In this document: piece by piece, positions 8,767-17,347 of the stretch
Layout of the letters: the number at the start of each line of letters is the position of its first letter
How positions within the stretch are numbered: position 1 is the stretch's first letter
IMG/VR virus record: IMGVR_UViG_3300048930_000192
Location: 1-64,000 of that record
DNA from: a virus
Direction: 5' to 3' (one strand)
Length of the DNA stretch: 64,000 nucleotides
Made by a program: the position numbers and the translations under genes
The notes under the pieces: model-generated
What the model was told of the DNA's origin: nothing
Seen by the model: only the letters and a program-made list of their open reading frames with translations
Databases searched by the model: none

Positions 8767-9639
8767 TTATAAAGCGTTTAGGGCCGTGATCTCGTCAATT
8801 AAACCAGAATATACTTCATTGCATTTTTGTATAGTATATCCGTGGTGTGGAAATGTGAATCCGCCGTAATTTTTGTTATTTTTTACTGTTTTTAGTTTTC
8901 TGTAAATAGACATAAGTGCTCTTATTAGTTTATCGTCGTTTATTACTGTGGATAAAGTTTTTGTGAACTTGACCGTGTTATCTGGTAATGTTACTTTCCA
9001 TGTGTAACTATGATACTTGTTTCCTTTATTTATGTTTCTAAGGTTATTTTTATGCTCTTCTGTTCTCTTATATCGTGCTGCACATCTAATCTTTTCTTTA
9101 GATTCTTCGCATAATATAATTTTCCTGCCAGTATTAGCTTTTCTTAACTTTTCTCTTGTTTCTGCACTGGCTACACGACCACGACTAGCATCACCGATCT
9201 TTTTTCTTGTTTCAGCAGAAAATTTTCTACCAATATTTGCAATTCGTAGTTTTTCTATTACCTCTTGTGGTCTAGGAATACCCCTGCGAGATTTGCTCAT
9301 TTTTTTCTTTGTTTCGTCGTTGTGAGTCGGGCATCCACCGCCACCAGAATTTGAGTTTAATCCACATAAATTGCTGTTATATTGCTCTATGTAAAATATC
9401 TCTTTTTTTAGAGCATCAATTTTAGACAAATTTTCTTCTAATATAGAACACTTGAAGTAATCTTTGCCATATTTTAACAATTCAGACTGAAACTTTGATA
9501 CAATTTTGCCCTTTTTGTGCAAATTTTGAGCATTATAAAAATGAGAATGGAATCTTCTATGGGCTTGTGATGATGTCACGCCTATGTAAATTTGGCTTGT
9601 AGGAATACACGTTATTTTATATACTAAGAATCTTTTCAT
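8767..9639 (-). CDS. GIY-YIG homing endonuclease with a sheath-like C-terminus
   Basis: 290-residue free-standing homing endonuclease of the SegA/I-TevI type. The N-terminal nuclease domain (1-95) shows LVY at 5-7, YIG at 18-20, the catalytic-region Arg near 28-29 and the metal-binding Glu near 80-85 (KKEIFYIEQYNSN). Residues about 107-210 contain several NUMOD3-type DNA-binding motifs (repeats like RKKIGDASRGR and REKLRKANTGR). The remainder is a plant-HNH-like or HTH-type tail. It lies between sheath gene 18 and tube gene 19 as an insertion. Its last residues, DEITALNA plus one, repeat the C-terminus of gp18 almost exactly. No Shine-Dalgarno sequence is visible and a hairpin lies just upstream, so expression may be low. 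Confidence 0.92.
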   Translation of the reverse strand: MKRFLVYKITCIPTSQIYIGVTSSQAHRRFHSHFYNAQNLHKKGKIVSKFQSELLKYGKDYFKCSILEENLSKIDALKKEIFYIEQYNSNLCGLNSNSGGGGCPTHNDETKKKMSKSRRGIPRPQEVIEKLRIANIGRKFSAETRKKIGDASRGRVASAETREKLRKANTGRKIILCEESKEKIRCAARYKRTEEHKNNLRNINKGNKYHSYTWKVTLPDNTVKFTKTLSTVINDDKLIRALMSIYRKLKTVKNNKNYGGFTFPHHGYTIQKCNEVYSGLIDEITALNAL

Positions 9640-9655
9640 TTATTTTATCCAAAAT

Positions 9656-9685
9656 ATGGTTCAACCTCATTACAGGTTGAACCAT
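9656..9685 (-). terminator. Hairpin after the tail sheath gene
   Basis: Perfect 12-bp stem with a 6-nt loop, 4 nt after the gp18 stop, followed in the transcript by ATTTT. It probably limits read-through from gp18 into the endonuclease gene. Confidence 0.65.
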
Positions 9686-9689
9686 GGTA

Positions 9690-11435
9690 TTATATCGCGT
9701 TTAACGCGGTAATCTCATCGAATGATACGTTGGAACGGGTCGCCACAAAGCTAAGCGCTATGGTCGAGATGCTCCTGCTAGGTTTTACAAATATAGTTGC
9801 CACGAATCTATTGCCATCAACTACCTCTGCGGTGTTGTTGGTTTCGTCACAAACAACCTTGAAGTCAAAGATACCTCTACGAGATTGTACGTCACGAAGG
9901 AACGGCTCTATTGTAGATACGAAGATTGCGCGAGTAAAGGCGTCGTTGAACTCGAACAACTGATACTTGGCAGCAATACTAATTGCCTTCTCTAGAGTGA
10001 TGAACAATCTACGAACATTGATTCTATCGAATGCACTTGGCTTAGTCTGCGCAGTCTTATCGCCATACAGAATAGTGCCCTCACCAGGGAACGTAACAAC
10101 AGGGTTTACACCCTTCGAATACAATGCATCTCTGTGAGCAGAAGTAGGATTATATGCAAGTTTAGAAAGGTTACGAATTTGACCACGATTGAATCCGGCT
10201 GGCGACCACCACGGATCGTTGGTAAGATCGGTTCTGGCGCAAAGACCAGCAATATCAGAGTTTAGACAGGTCCAACGGTAAACGTCATTATAACGGTCAT
10301 ACTGCTGTCTGTAACCGGTGTCAATAAAGCAATAGCTGTTATTGCCGATTGTGTTGCGAAGATCAAGGCAGGTATCCAACTTAGTTTGTTCAGTTGCAAC
10401 TGGGTTCTTGACATCAGGCGACACAAAGGCCACACAATCAAGACGAGCCTTGGCAATATCTGCAACGTCTTTGGCAGCAGTCTTGCCAAGTGGCCCAGCA
10501 ATTAGCAGAGAAACGTCTACGTTGTCGGTATTGGTAAACATACCATAACCTTCGCCGGAGCTAGAAGAGATGGTAGATTCGGATGGGGCGACTGCGTTGC
10601 CACCGGTGAATGTATAACTTGCACTGCCAGTCAATGAACTCCAAGAATATGCATTCGGAGTGATTATACCAAATGACCCACCTTCTTTTGCGTCACGGGT
10701 AGATATGCCAGTTGGGTGGTTGATCCACCATACATACTTAGAATCGTTCAAGATGTCAACGTAGTAATTTGAGCTGCCGTCCGCCTTGCGGGCACCACGA
10801 GCCTTGCTCAAACCTTCGTGCAATTCGAGAATAGATCCAGTAGATCCACTGAATTTACCATTCAAGTCACGAATTACAATGTGGATTTCATCGTTAACAC
10901 CACCCAAACCTTCTACAAACGGCGAAGTACCAGGTGGATTGGTAAAGTACGCACTGAGCGACCAACCATTGAAAGCAGTCACACCGTCGCACAGATCAAT
11001 CTGCAAGCTGTTTCCAAGTTTACCAGCATACTTACCAGCAATTGCAACTCCTGTGCCACCGCCGCCGCCGAGCCAACCACCGTTTGAAGAAACATTAGAT
11101 TCATAATGATCTGAATTCTTTATAAGAATTGGGCTGGGTGTAGAAGTTGCGCCGGCTACTGCGTTGGTGCTACTACTGTCAACAACTCTTACTACTTGAA
11201 GATTGTTACCGTATGCTAAGAAATTTGCTGCGCTAAAGAAATACTGATAGGTATTTGCGTCAGGTGCGCCAAATAGCTGCACCAAACTAGATTCACTATC
11301 AATCAGAATTCTTTGTGCAACCGGGCCCCAACTAAAGTACCCTGCAATACCAGCAGGCGTGGTAGCCACTGCTGGAATTATGGTACTTAGATCGGTTTCC
11401 TGGACCAAAACTCCAGGGCTTACTTGAAATGCCAT
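9690..11435 (-). CDS. 18: Tail sheath protein gp18
   Basis: Contractile sheath subunit. 581 residues (T4: 659). It begins MAFQVSPGVLVQETDLSTII with the typical PAGIAGYFSWGPVAQ block, has the central GEGYGMFTNTDNVDVSLLIAGP domain, and ends with the conserved C-terminal sheath domain (NVRRLFITLEKAISIAAKYQLFEFND and FNDAFTRAIFV). The extreme C-terminus, FDEITALNAI, is echoed in the adjacent homing endonuclease. The ATG has AAGGAG upstream and a GATAAATA late core. It is followed by a hairpin, so the sheath transcript probably ends or is processed here. Confidence 0.96.
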   Translation of the reverse strand: MAFQVSPGVLVQETDLSTIIPAVATTPAGIAGYFSWGPVAQRILIDSESSLVQLFGAPDANTYQYFFSAANFLAYGNNLQVVRVVDSSSTNAVAGATSTPSPILIKNSDHYESNVSSNGGWLGGGGGTGVAIAGKYAGKLGNSLQIDLCDGVTAFNGWSLSAYFTNPPGTSPFVEGLGGVNDEIHIVIRDLNGKFSGSTGSILELHEGLSKARGARKADGSSNYYVDILNDSKYVWWINHPTGISTRDAKEGGSFGIITPNAYSWSSLTGSASYTFTGGNAVAPSESTISSSSGEGYGMFTNTDNVDVSLLIAGPLGKTAAKDVADIAKARLDCVAFVSPDVKNPVATEQTKLDTCLDLRNTIGNNSYCFIDTGYRQQYDRYNDVYRWTCLNSDIAGLCARTDLTNDPWWSPAGFNRGQIRNLSKLAYNPTSAHRDALYSKGVNPVVTFPGEGTILYGDKTAQTKPSAFDRINVRRLFITLEKAISIAAKYQLFEFNDAFTRAIFVSTIEPFLRDVQSRRGIFDFKVVCDETNNTAEVVDGNRFVATIFVKPSRSISTIALSFVATRSNVSFDEITALNAI

Positions 11436-11473
11436 TGTTTAATTCTCCTTAAAGCCTTTTTATGTACGTTAGA

Positions 11474-11481
11474 TATTTATC
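11474..11481 (-). promoter_or_regulatory. Late promoter-like core for gp18
   Basis: GATAAATA on the minus strand, one mismatch to the T4 late consensus. It lies in the 58-nt gap between gp17 and gp18 and would give a leader of about 33 nt containing AAGGAG. Confidence 0.55.
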
Positions 11482-11493
11482 TTTTTGAGGTTT

Positions 11494-13263
11494 TTAAAAG
11501 AATGCATCCAATCGATCTTGCCCCTCTTCACCACGATTATAATGACGTTTTGTATAGTCTCGTATTCTATCAAAATCGTCTCTTTTTCTGTCCATATTCG
11601 ACTTTTCTTCTGCCAATGCCCGCATATCTGCTTCTGGTGATTCTGATGGATCGTAGAAATCTATAGTGCCGTCGTCGATGAATCCAAACAGACTGACGCT
11701 TTCTTCTAGTTTGCGCATTCTTTCTTTGTATAGATTTTTCTTTAAACTTATATTGGTATAATCTTGGAAATACGTCTGAGTAGTCAACCATGCGAAGGCA
11801 ACTAAAGTCATTACAAGGTCGTCGTGGGTGTCTTTTCTTGCTTGATAAGAACCATTAGTCTTTGTAGACCGAACGAAATTGCTCAATTCAGAAACAATAT
11901 CAAAGTCTGCAAATATTAGTTTCTTATCGACAATAAGATCCTTTAGCTGGGCACAGCCTTGAATCTTTACTGGCCCAGACATCTTTAGACCATATCTTAT
12001 ATGCTTGCCGCCGAAGCCACCGTCTGCCTTTTGACCAGACTTGTCTTCTGAACTAATCAATATTAGATTTGGATAACAAACCTCGTCACTATTCATATCA
12101 GCAGCCACTGCTTCGCCAAGGTCGTTTAATTCGACTAACATATATGCATCATTGTACTGCCGACCAATGCGAGCAAGTATGTTTGGCAATAGCTTTGGGT
12201 TAACAGTATTATTCTTGAATGTTGCGACTACTTTGTATGGTATTTCTGTGCAATCTATTATAGTTGCGGCATGATAATCTTCGCCCATACCTCTACTGGT
12301 ATCTACGCACATCGTATACGTTCTACCCTGTTTGGGCACTTCGTAAATCTTCAATCCTTCTTCGTTTGAATACAACGGATCTGCATATACCATTTCCATA
12401 AGAGCAGATGGTGGCAATAGTGTATTATCTGATCCCAGGAATTCGACTTCATATTCAGACCGCCACTTAGATTCCTTGTTTGAAGGAAAGTTAGCCATGA
12501 CGGTTTGCTTGAATTTCTCATCTCTGCCAGGCACTTCATTCCACTTAGCAGTGCAGGTAGCATAGTTATTTCTACCATGCTCACTGTCGTTCCATAGTTT
12601 ATAAAACATATTAAGACCGTTTGGTGTACTAACTATGATAAGTTTGGTTGTATTACCAGACGTAATAGTTGGAAACACCGAGCTAAAGAATTCCTCTGCA
12701 ATATTTGGACTAATGAACGCGAATTCGTCGATGATAACGATATTAGCACTTTGGCCACGAATTGCGCTTGCGCTGGTTGCATTGACTCTAACTTTGCTGC
12801 CATTTTCTAGATGAATAGAGTGTTTATTCCATTCAACGACACCCTGCTGCATCCATTTAGGCAAATTCTCGTATGCTAGTTTTACTACGTCCAATAAATT
12901 TTTTGCAGTATCTTCTTTGTTGGCAAGAATAGAAACCTTGACGTTGCTATTAAACAGAATATAATGAAGAACATATGCCATAGTTGTAGTAGACTTGCCA
13001 GACTGACGAGCACACCGTACTAGCACAAATCGGTTATTGTGCATAGTATTAATCATATTTTTCTGAAAATTGTAAGGTTTAAACTTAGTAACACCATGAT
13101 CGAGTGTAACAATGTTAACGTAGTTTTCCATAAAATATACAGGGTCTTCTGCACATTTAGTAAGTTCTACAATTTGTTCTTGAGAAAACTCATATTGTAT
13201 ACCAACTGGCTTTAATTGTGAATTGCCAAGATAGCTGTCATCTGGATTGTTCATTTTCGCCAT
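11494..13263 (-). CDS. 17: Terminase large subunit gp17
   Basis: ATP-driven packaging motor and DNA-cutting nuclease. 589 residues (T4: 610). The ATPase domain shows Walker A CARQSGKST (84-92) and Walker B VIIDE (176-180), followed by a coupling motif VSTPNG near 211-216. The RNase H-like nuclease domain begins with the conserved VDTSRGMGEDYHA (Asp 321 region) and includes DTHDDLVMTLV near the C-terminus. The start overlaps the end of gp16 by 26 nt, so the two terminase subunits are probably translationally coupled. There is no intein or frameshift. Confidence 0.97.
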   Translation of the reverse strand: MAKMNNPDDSYLGNSQLKPVGIQYEFSQEQIVELTKCAEDPVYFMENYVNIVTLDHGVTKFKPYNFQKNMINTMHNNRFVLVRCARQSGKSTTTMAYVLHYILFNSNVKVSILANKEDTAKNLLDVVKLAYENLPKWMQQGVVEWNKHSIHLENGSKVRVNATSASAIRGQSANIVIIDEFAFISPNIAEEFFSSVFPTITSGNTTKLIIVSTPNGLNMFYKLWNDSEHGRNNYATCTAKWNEVPGRDEKFKQTVMANFPSNKESKWRSEYEVEFLGSDNTLLPPSALMEMVYADPLYSNEEGLKIYEVPKQGRTYTMCVDTSRGMGEDYHAATIIDCTEIPYKVVATFKNNTVNPKLLPNILARIGRQYNDAYMLVELNDLGEAVAADMNSDEVCYPNLILISSEDKSGQKADGGFGGKHIRYGLKMSGPVKIQGCAQLKDLIVDKKLIFADFDIVSELSNFVRSTKTNGSYQARKDTHDDLVMTLVAFAWLTTQTYFQDYTNISLKKNLYKERMRKLEESVSLFGFIDDGTIDFYDPSESPEADMRALAEEKSNMDRKRDDFDRIRDYTKRHYNRGEEGQDRLDAFF

Positions 13264-13777
13264 TACTAATATCCTCTATCTTTATTTCTTTTAATGGTTC
13301 TTCTGCCTCGGTAATCTGTTGAATGATTGGCAACTTATGACTCTTTATGATGTCTAGAAGGTCTTTAGTAGAACCAATATACATAGAATTGTTTGTATTG
13401 TTTATGCTATTAATACTAGTAATTCTTTCGATATTCTTTATTTCTTTAACTCTCTTGTGCAAGTCTATTAGCTTTTCATTGGCTTCTAAAGTTGCTCTAA
13501 TTAGATCTGCGGCAACTTCGTATGCACTTGGTTTATCTGTTTCTTTGGCTAACATCAATATGCCGTCTACTGCTGCATTGCTCTTGGCTATGATAGACTT
13601 GATATTGCGTCTAATTTCATTATAATCTATTTCTATATTAGAGTCTATAGCCCTATCCGCATCGCCAGTAGCACCAACTATTTCCGTAGACTCTGGTAGA
13701 TTAGCGTTTGCCGGTACTATATCAATGATCGGCTCGATATGAAACTCATTAGAAAGATTTCTATCAATATTATCCAT
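13238..13777 (-). CDS. 16: Terminase small subunit gp16
   Basis: Regulates gp17 ATPase activity and recognises DNA for packaging. 179 residues (T4: 164). The N-terminal 60 residues are acidic and variable; the centre (about 65-150) is helical with coiled-coil character (for example EANEKLIDLHKRVKEIKNIE), as expected for gp16 ring assembly. Its position between gp15 and gp17, with overlaps at both ends, supports the call strongly even though small terminases diverge quickly. Confidence 0.88.
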   Translation of the reverse strand: MDNIDRNLSNEFHIEPIIDIVPANANLPESTEIVGATGDADRAIDSNIEIDYNEIRRNIKSIIAKSNAAVDGILMLAKETDKPSAYEVAADLIRATLEANEKLIDLHKRVKEIKNIERITSINSINNTNNSMYIGSTKDLLDIIKSHKLPIIQQITEAEEPLKEIKIEDISNGENEQSR

Positions 13778-14561
13778 ATGGTCCTGTTATATTAATTTGA
13801 TATGTGCCAGTAGGCCCAAAGCTACCAGCTGTCGCGCCACCAGTAACAGAAACAGATACAGTTTCTAGTAGGTTATAAGAAGTCGATCCGTTTAAGAATG
13901 CATCAAATGAATATCTGTCATAGAAACTAACGTCTGCTGTTCTAATGATCTTGGCTTCTTTAACTGGTCCAATGATTTGAAGTCGCATTATAAAGCTAAT
14001 ACTGCAAATAAATGCTTTGCGTTCTTCAAAGTCGCCTTCATATGGCTCAAAGAATTGTATACCCGCAATAGAAACTGGCACTTCTACTTTATTATTTAAC
14101 GCAATATTATCTATTGTTAGGCTATAGTCGGGTGTAAAATACGGTAATATCTGTTCTATTATTTGAAGCACATCTTCGGTATTCTTACTCATTACATGTA
14201 GAGTAACACTTAAATCGTATGGTGCGTGTACAAACGTATTTCTTATGCCAGTTTCCGGTGAAACAGTAGAATTTGAGAACACTTTACTTATAGTGGATAT
14301 TTTTCTAGTATAATCATACTTTAGGCCAACAATTTCAAATCCCATTCTTGGCAAGCTTATTTCAAAATTGCGGACTAAATTGGGATCACTACTATCATTT
14401 CTTACTATAAATTTCTGTTTTGGTCCATATGAAAGAGGTATTTTAAATCTTTCCAATTCAGTGCCATCGACTGTCTTCCTAGTAATATAGATATCATTAA
14501 ACAGAGTACCAAATGATATTATAGCCTTTCTTATTATACCATGAGAGAAGTATTCTAACAT
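13770..14561 (-). CDS. 15: Tail sheath stabilizer and completion protein gp15
   Basis: Caps the head-proximal end of the tail tube and sheath and joins the tail to the neck. 263 residues (T4: 272). It has the gp15 pattern of an N-terminal RKAIISFGTLFNDIYITR, the middle PLSYGPKQKFIVR motif and ISLPRMGFEI, with a C-terminal beta-rich domain. It lies between gp14 and gp16, overlapping the latter by 8 nt. Confidence 0.94.
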   Translation of the reverse strand: MLEYFSHGIIRKAIISFGTLFNDIYITRKTVDGTELERFKIPLSYGPKQKFIVRNDSSDPNLVRNFEISLPRMGFEIVGLKYDYTRKISTISKVFSNSTVSPETGIRNTFVHAPYDLSVTLHVMSKNTEDVLQIIEQILPYFTPDYSLTIDNIALNNKVEVPVSIAGIQFFEPYEGDFEERKAFICSISFIMRLQIIGPVKEAKIIRTADVSFYDRYSFDAFLNGSTSYNLLETVSVSVTGGATAGSFGPTGTYQINITGPYG

Positions 14562-14563
14562 TC

Positions 14564-15421
14564 TTAAGTATCTCCGAAAGGATTATTTTCGTCAAAGTTC
14601 AAAATTTGGTCGCCAGTTTGCTGAATATTTTGATTATCGTTATAGTCATTTTGATCTGTTGTATCAGTTATACTATTAATCTGTGCATAGCCAGAATTAT
14701 ATGAGGCGTATCTTGTAGTAGCCGTACTTGCAAGCCATGACCCGATAACATCTTTGATCTTAATATAAGAATCGGCTACATCTACAACTATACCAGATGC
14801 GTCATATCCAGTAGACCCCGTGGATCCGTTATTATAGTGATATATCGTTTCACCAATTGTTGGCTGACCAATATTAACACCAGTTAGATTTAACGTCATT
14901 CTATAGTCATACAAAGTTGCATAACTATCAATTTCCGGCTCTTTAGTATCAAATACTTCTTGGCTATATTCGAACAATTCGCACCTTAGTTTAAATGTAT
15001 AATTTTTACCCAACTGATAAAAATATGGTTCGTGTTCTACAAACTTTATCTCAAAGAATCCTTTTGTTAGCGGAAAATATATAATATCACCTTCTAGTGG
15101 TCTAGGCATATCAGTTTCTTTCTGAAACCGCAACTTAGAAACACTAAGAACAAGATTATCTTTTACCTGCAAACCAAACTTGGATAATATATCGCCCTGG
15201 CCGTCAAATCCATTCACACTCTCTACATACATTTCAATTGGCTTATGATCTTGAAATACTGATCTTGGATCTTCGCCAAACAATTTATCTTTATTGGCAA
15301 TCGTTCTTGGCAAATAATAAGTATCAAGACCCATTATTTTAATGGATTCAATAATTAGATCTTCTGTTAGATTCTGCTCATTAGAAGCTCTAATCCTATT
15401 AAAATAGTGGTTTGTTGCCAT
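14564..15421 (-). CDS. 14: Neck protein gp14
   Basis: Forms the lower collar ring where the tail attaches to the filled head. 285 residues (T4: 256). Diagnostic segments are QNLTEDLIIESIKIMGLDTYYLPR (residues about 16-39), the YVESVNGFDGQGDILSKFG block and FEIKFVEHEPYFYQLGK. The C-terminal 30 residues are Asn/Asp/Gln-rich. It lies 2 nt from gp15 and 3 nt from gp13, a tight neck operon. Confidence 0.95.
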   Translation of the reverse strand: MATNHYFNRIRASNEQNLTEDLIIESIKIMGLDTYYLPRTIANKDKLFGEDPRSVFQDHKPIEMYVESVNGFDGQGDILSKFGLQVKDNLVLSVSKLRFQKETDMPRPLEGDIIYFPLTKGFFEIKFVEHEPYFYQLGKNYTFKLRCELFEYSQEVFDTKEPEIDSYATLYDYRMTLNLTGVNIGQPTIGETIYHYNNGSTGSTGYDASGIVVDVADSYIKIKDVIGSWLASTATTRYASYNSGYAQINSITDTTDQNDYNDNQNIQQTGDQILNFDENNPFGDT

Positions 15422-15424
15422 TTT

Positions 15425-16249
15425 TTATCCAATCTCAAAGAACGGTGGATATTCCCACTTAGATCTAACTTCTGCTTCTAATTTTAGTATTTCTTGCTCT
15501 GCTTGCAAATATAATTTGTCGCCTTCTATCATGATGCCACCAGGCAATTGTACGTTATTAAACTTGCTCATATTTGCGCCCCATTGGCGTTTAATAAGAG
15601 CAGTAGCATATTGCTTTAAAAGGATATCGTCATATATTTCCGGATACACAGTAGCGTCATTAATTCTATATGCATCTATAATAAGATAGTCGCCGACTTG
15701 TAGTTCTCGACTCCATTTGGTGTCAATATAAAGACGGTTTCCGCGTCTGTTAAATCGAATCTGCTTGTCTGGGCTTAACATCTGACGAAGAAGAACTAGG
15801 TATTCTTGGGTAATATAATAATGTTGAAGATTTATAGATCCCATTGTGTAGAGATCGTTTAATACATATTGATATCTAACGTCAAACATATTAATGCTAG
15901 ATGCGCTAAAGTGAAATAGATCTCTTACGCTTATTATTGTATCTTCTAGAGGCACAGGAGTAGTTTTACCTACTTCTGTTGGTGTTTGTTCTAAGATGTC
16001 GGCGTTTATAGAACCAGTTGCGCCAGATGCACTTAAAGTAATATATCCGTTTGAAATATCATCTGATGTTACTTGATACTTTAAATATACTCTTTCGCTA
16101 CCGTCAGTAGTATATTCTGCATAAAACTGCAATGCGTCGTCTATTCTATCTGATATTTGAGATTCGTCAACATTTATTTCTATGACAGGATGACCAAGCC
16201 TGCGTAGGCAATAATTGATTAAATCTTCTCTATTTCTTATAGTAATCAA
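15425..16249 (-). CDS. 13: Neck protein gp13
   Basis: Head completion and connector protein that joins the portal to gp14. 274 residues (T4: 309). It begins ITIRNREDLINYCLRRLGHP and contains the characteristic DESQISDRIDDALQFY and a C-terminal WGANMSKFNNVQLPGGIM motif. Translation appears to start at TTG (16249), because a strong AGGAG lies 6 nt upstream and no in-frame ATG is near. The gene follows the 144-residue ORF by 1 nt. Confidence 0.94.
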   Translation of the reverse strand: MITIRNREDLINYCLRRLGHPVIEINVDESQISDRIDDALQFYAEYTTDGSERVYLKYQVTSDDISNGYITLSASGATGSINADILEQTPTEVGKTTPVPLEDTIISVRDLFHFSASSINMFDVRYQYVLNDLYTMGSINLQHYYITQEYLVLLRQMLSPDKQIRFNRRGNRLYIDTKWSRELQVGDYLIIDAYRINDATVYPEIYDDILLKQYATALIKRQWGANMSKFNNVQLPGGIMIEGDKLYLQAEQEILKLEAEVRSKWEYPPFFEIG

Positions 16250-16250
16250 C

Positions 16251-16685
16251 TTACTCTCCTATGTCTGGCTTTGGATATTTAGACTTAATATTATTACGCT
16301 TTTTTTGTAGTATCTCTATGCTGTCAGATTTTCCTTCGACAATATGCTCCCATAATGCAACAATTAGTTCGTCTGTTGTTGGATATTCTAATTTTCTTAG
16401 GTCAATATAATCGTCTAGATTTGAATCTTTTTTCTTGGAGTAAAAATTTACAATTGCATCTATTGACTTTGTGCTCTTTAGTATTTCTTCGCCAAGAAAC
16501 CAATTCTTCTCCAAATGTATATTCTGAACTCCTGGTCCATAAAAGTAATGAAACTCGCCACTTTTGTAAGTGCGTCCAGAATAAGATTCCGGTAAACTTG
16601 TCGACCCGGGAAATGCTATATCAACGTATTTTGTTTCATATTCTATACCATTTATATTAACTTTGTCTTTAGTAATGTTGATCAT
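16251..16685 (-). CDS. Unknown small protein after the fibre genes
   Basis: 144 residues, not recognised with confidence. The first half contains FHYFYGPGVQNIHLEKNWFLG; the second half (about 95-140) is helical and charged, TDELIVALWEHIVEGKSDSI then a basic tail, which resembles phage fibre-assembly chaperone C-termini. Its location directly after a beta-helix fibre gene, with a 1-nt overlap, also fits a fibre-assembly role. That role is inference only. Confidence 0.6.
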   Translation of the reverse strand: MINITKDKVNINGIEYETKYVDIAFPGSTSLPESYSGRTYKSGEFHYFYGPGVQNIHLEKNWFLGEEILKSTKSIDAIVNFYSKKKDSNLDDYIDLRKLEYPTTDELIVALWEHIVEGKSDSIEILQKKRNNIKSKYPKPDIGE

Positions 16686-17347
16686 TATATTAATTTTGGA
16701 TAATAATAATTCGAAGCTGTCATTTTAACTGTTGGGTTAGTAGAGCCACCACCATACTCTATTCTAGCAACCTTTCCGCCATTTAATCCAATTGCGATAT
16801 CTGAAATCTCTGGTACAGCAAGACTAGTATCTTTTGTAATGATGGTGCCGCCATTAACTCTATACTTTGTTGGTCCTGTTGCACCGGTGAGACTTCCCCA
16901 GCCGACAGTGTCATCTAAGTCTCTAAGCATTGCCACACTATCTTGCACATAAACTGCTGCGCAAAAATTATTACTAGAAGCAATACCGGGAGAAGCAATA
17001 AAGGATGAGTAATAAACTTCGCCGCTGCTGTTGTTTGCGTAAATTATACCGCTATCGACCCCTGAACAAGTGCTACCAATATTTCCTACGCTGCTATGAG
17101 ATATAATGTAACCAATCGGTGCACCGTATACATTAACTGTCCAGTTTATTCGATTATCGTCGGAGTTTGCATTTACTGGCTTTTTTAGCGTAGTAAACGT
17201 CGAATTATTTAATACAACAACGCCTGCGTCTACGCAGTTTGATATATTGCCATAAGAATTTGATTCAAAATACGAGTTATTTTTTACAATTATACCATTA
17301 ATACAATTTGAGATATAGAATTGTGGATTACTCATCTGGTGATACAC
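16685..17347 (-). pseudogene. C-terminal beta-helix part of a split tail fibre
   Basis: 220 codons from a GTG at 17347. The sequence is a run of short repeats rich in Asn, Ser, Gly and Ile (ISNCINGIIVKNNSYFE, then VDAGVVVLNNS), the pattern of a right-handed parallel beta-helix used in phage fibres and depolymerases. It continues in sense the helix that breaks off at the end of the upstream 818-residue ORF, and it overlaps that ORF by 20 nt in the +1 frame. No ribosome site precedes the GTG. A single extra base in a run of four identical bases (17347-17350) explains the split: removing one would make one protein of about 1032 residues. It could also be expressed by +1 frameshifting, or reflect a sequencing error. 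Confidence 0.65.

Noticed and set aside
9640-9689. A possible group I intron or intein joining gp18 to the copied C-terminus
   Set aside because: gp18 is complete with its own stop and hairpin. No intron core or splice motifs were seen, and the endonuclease frame is independent, so a free-standing insertion fits better.
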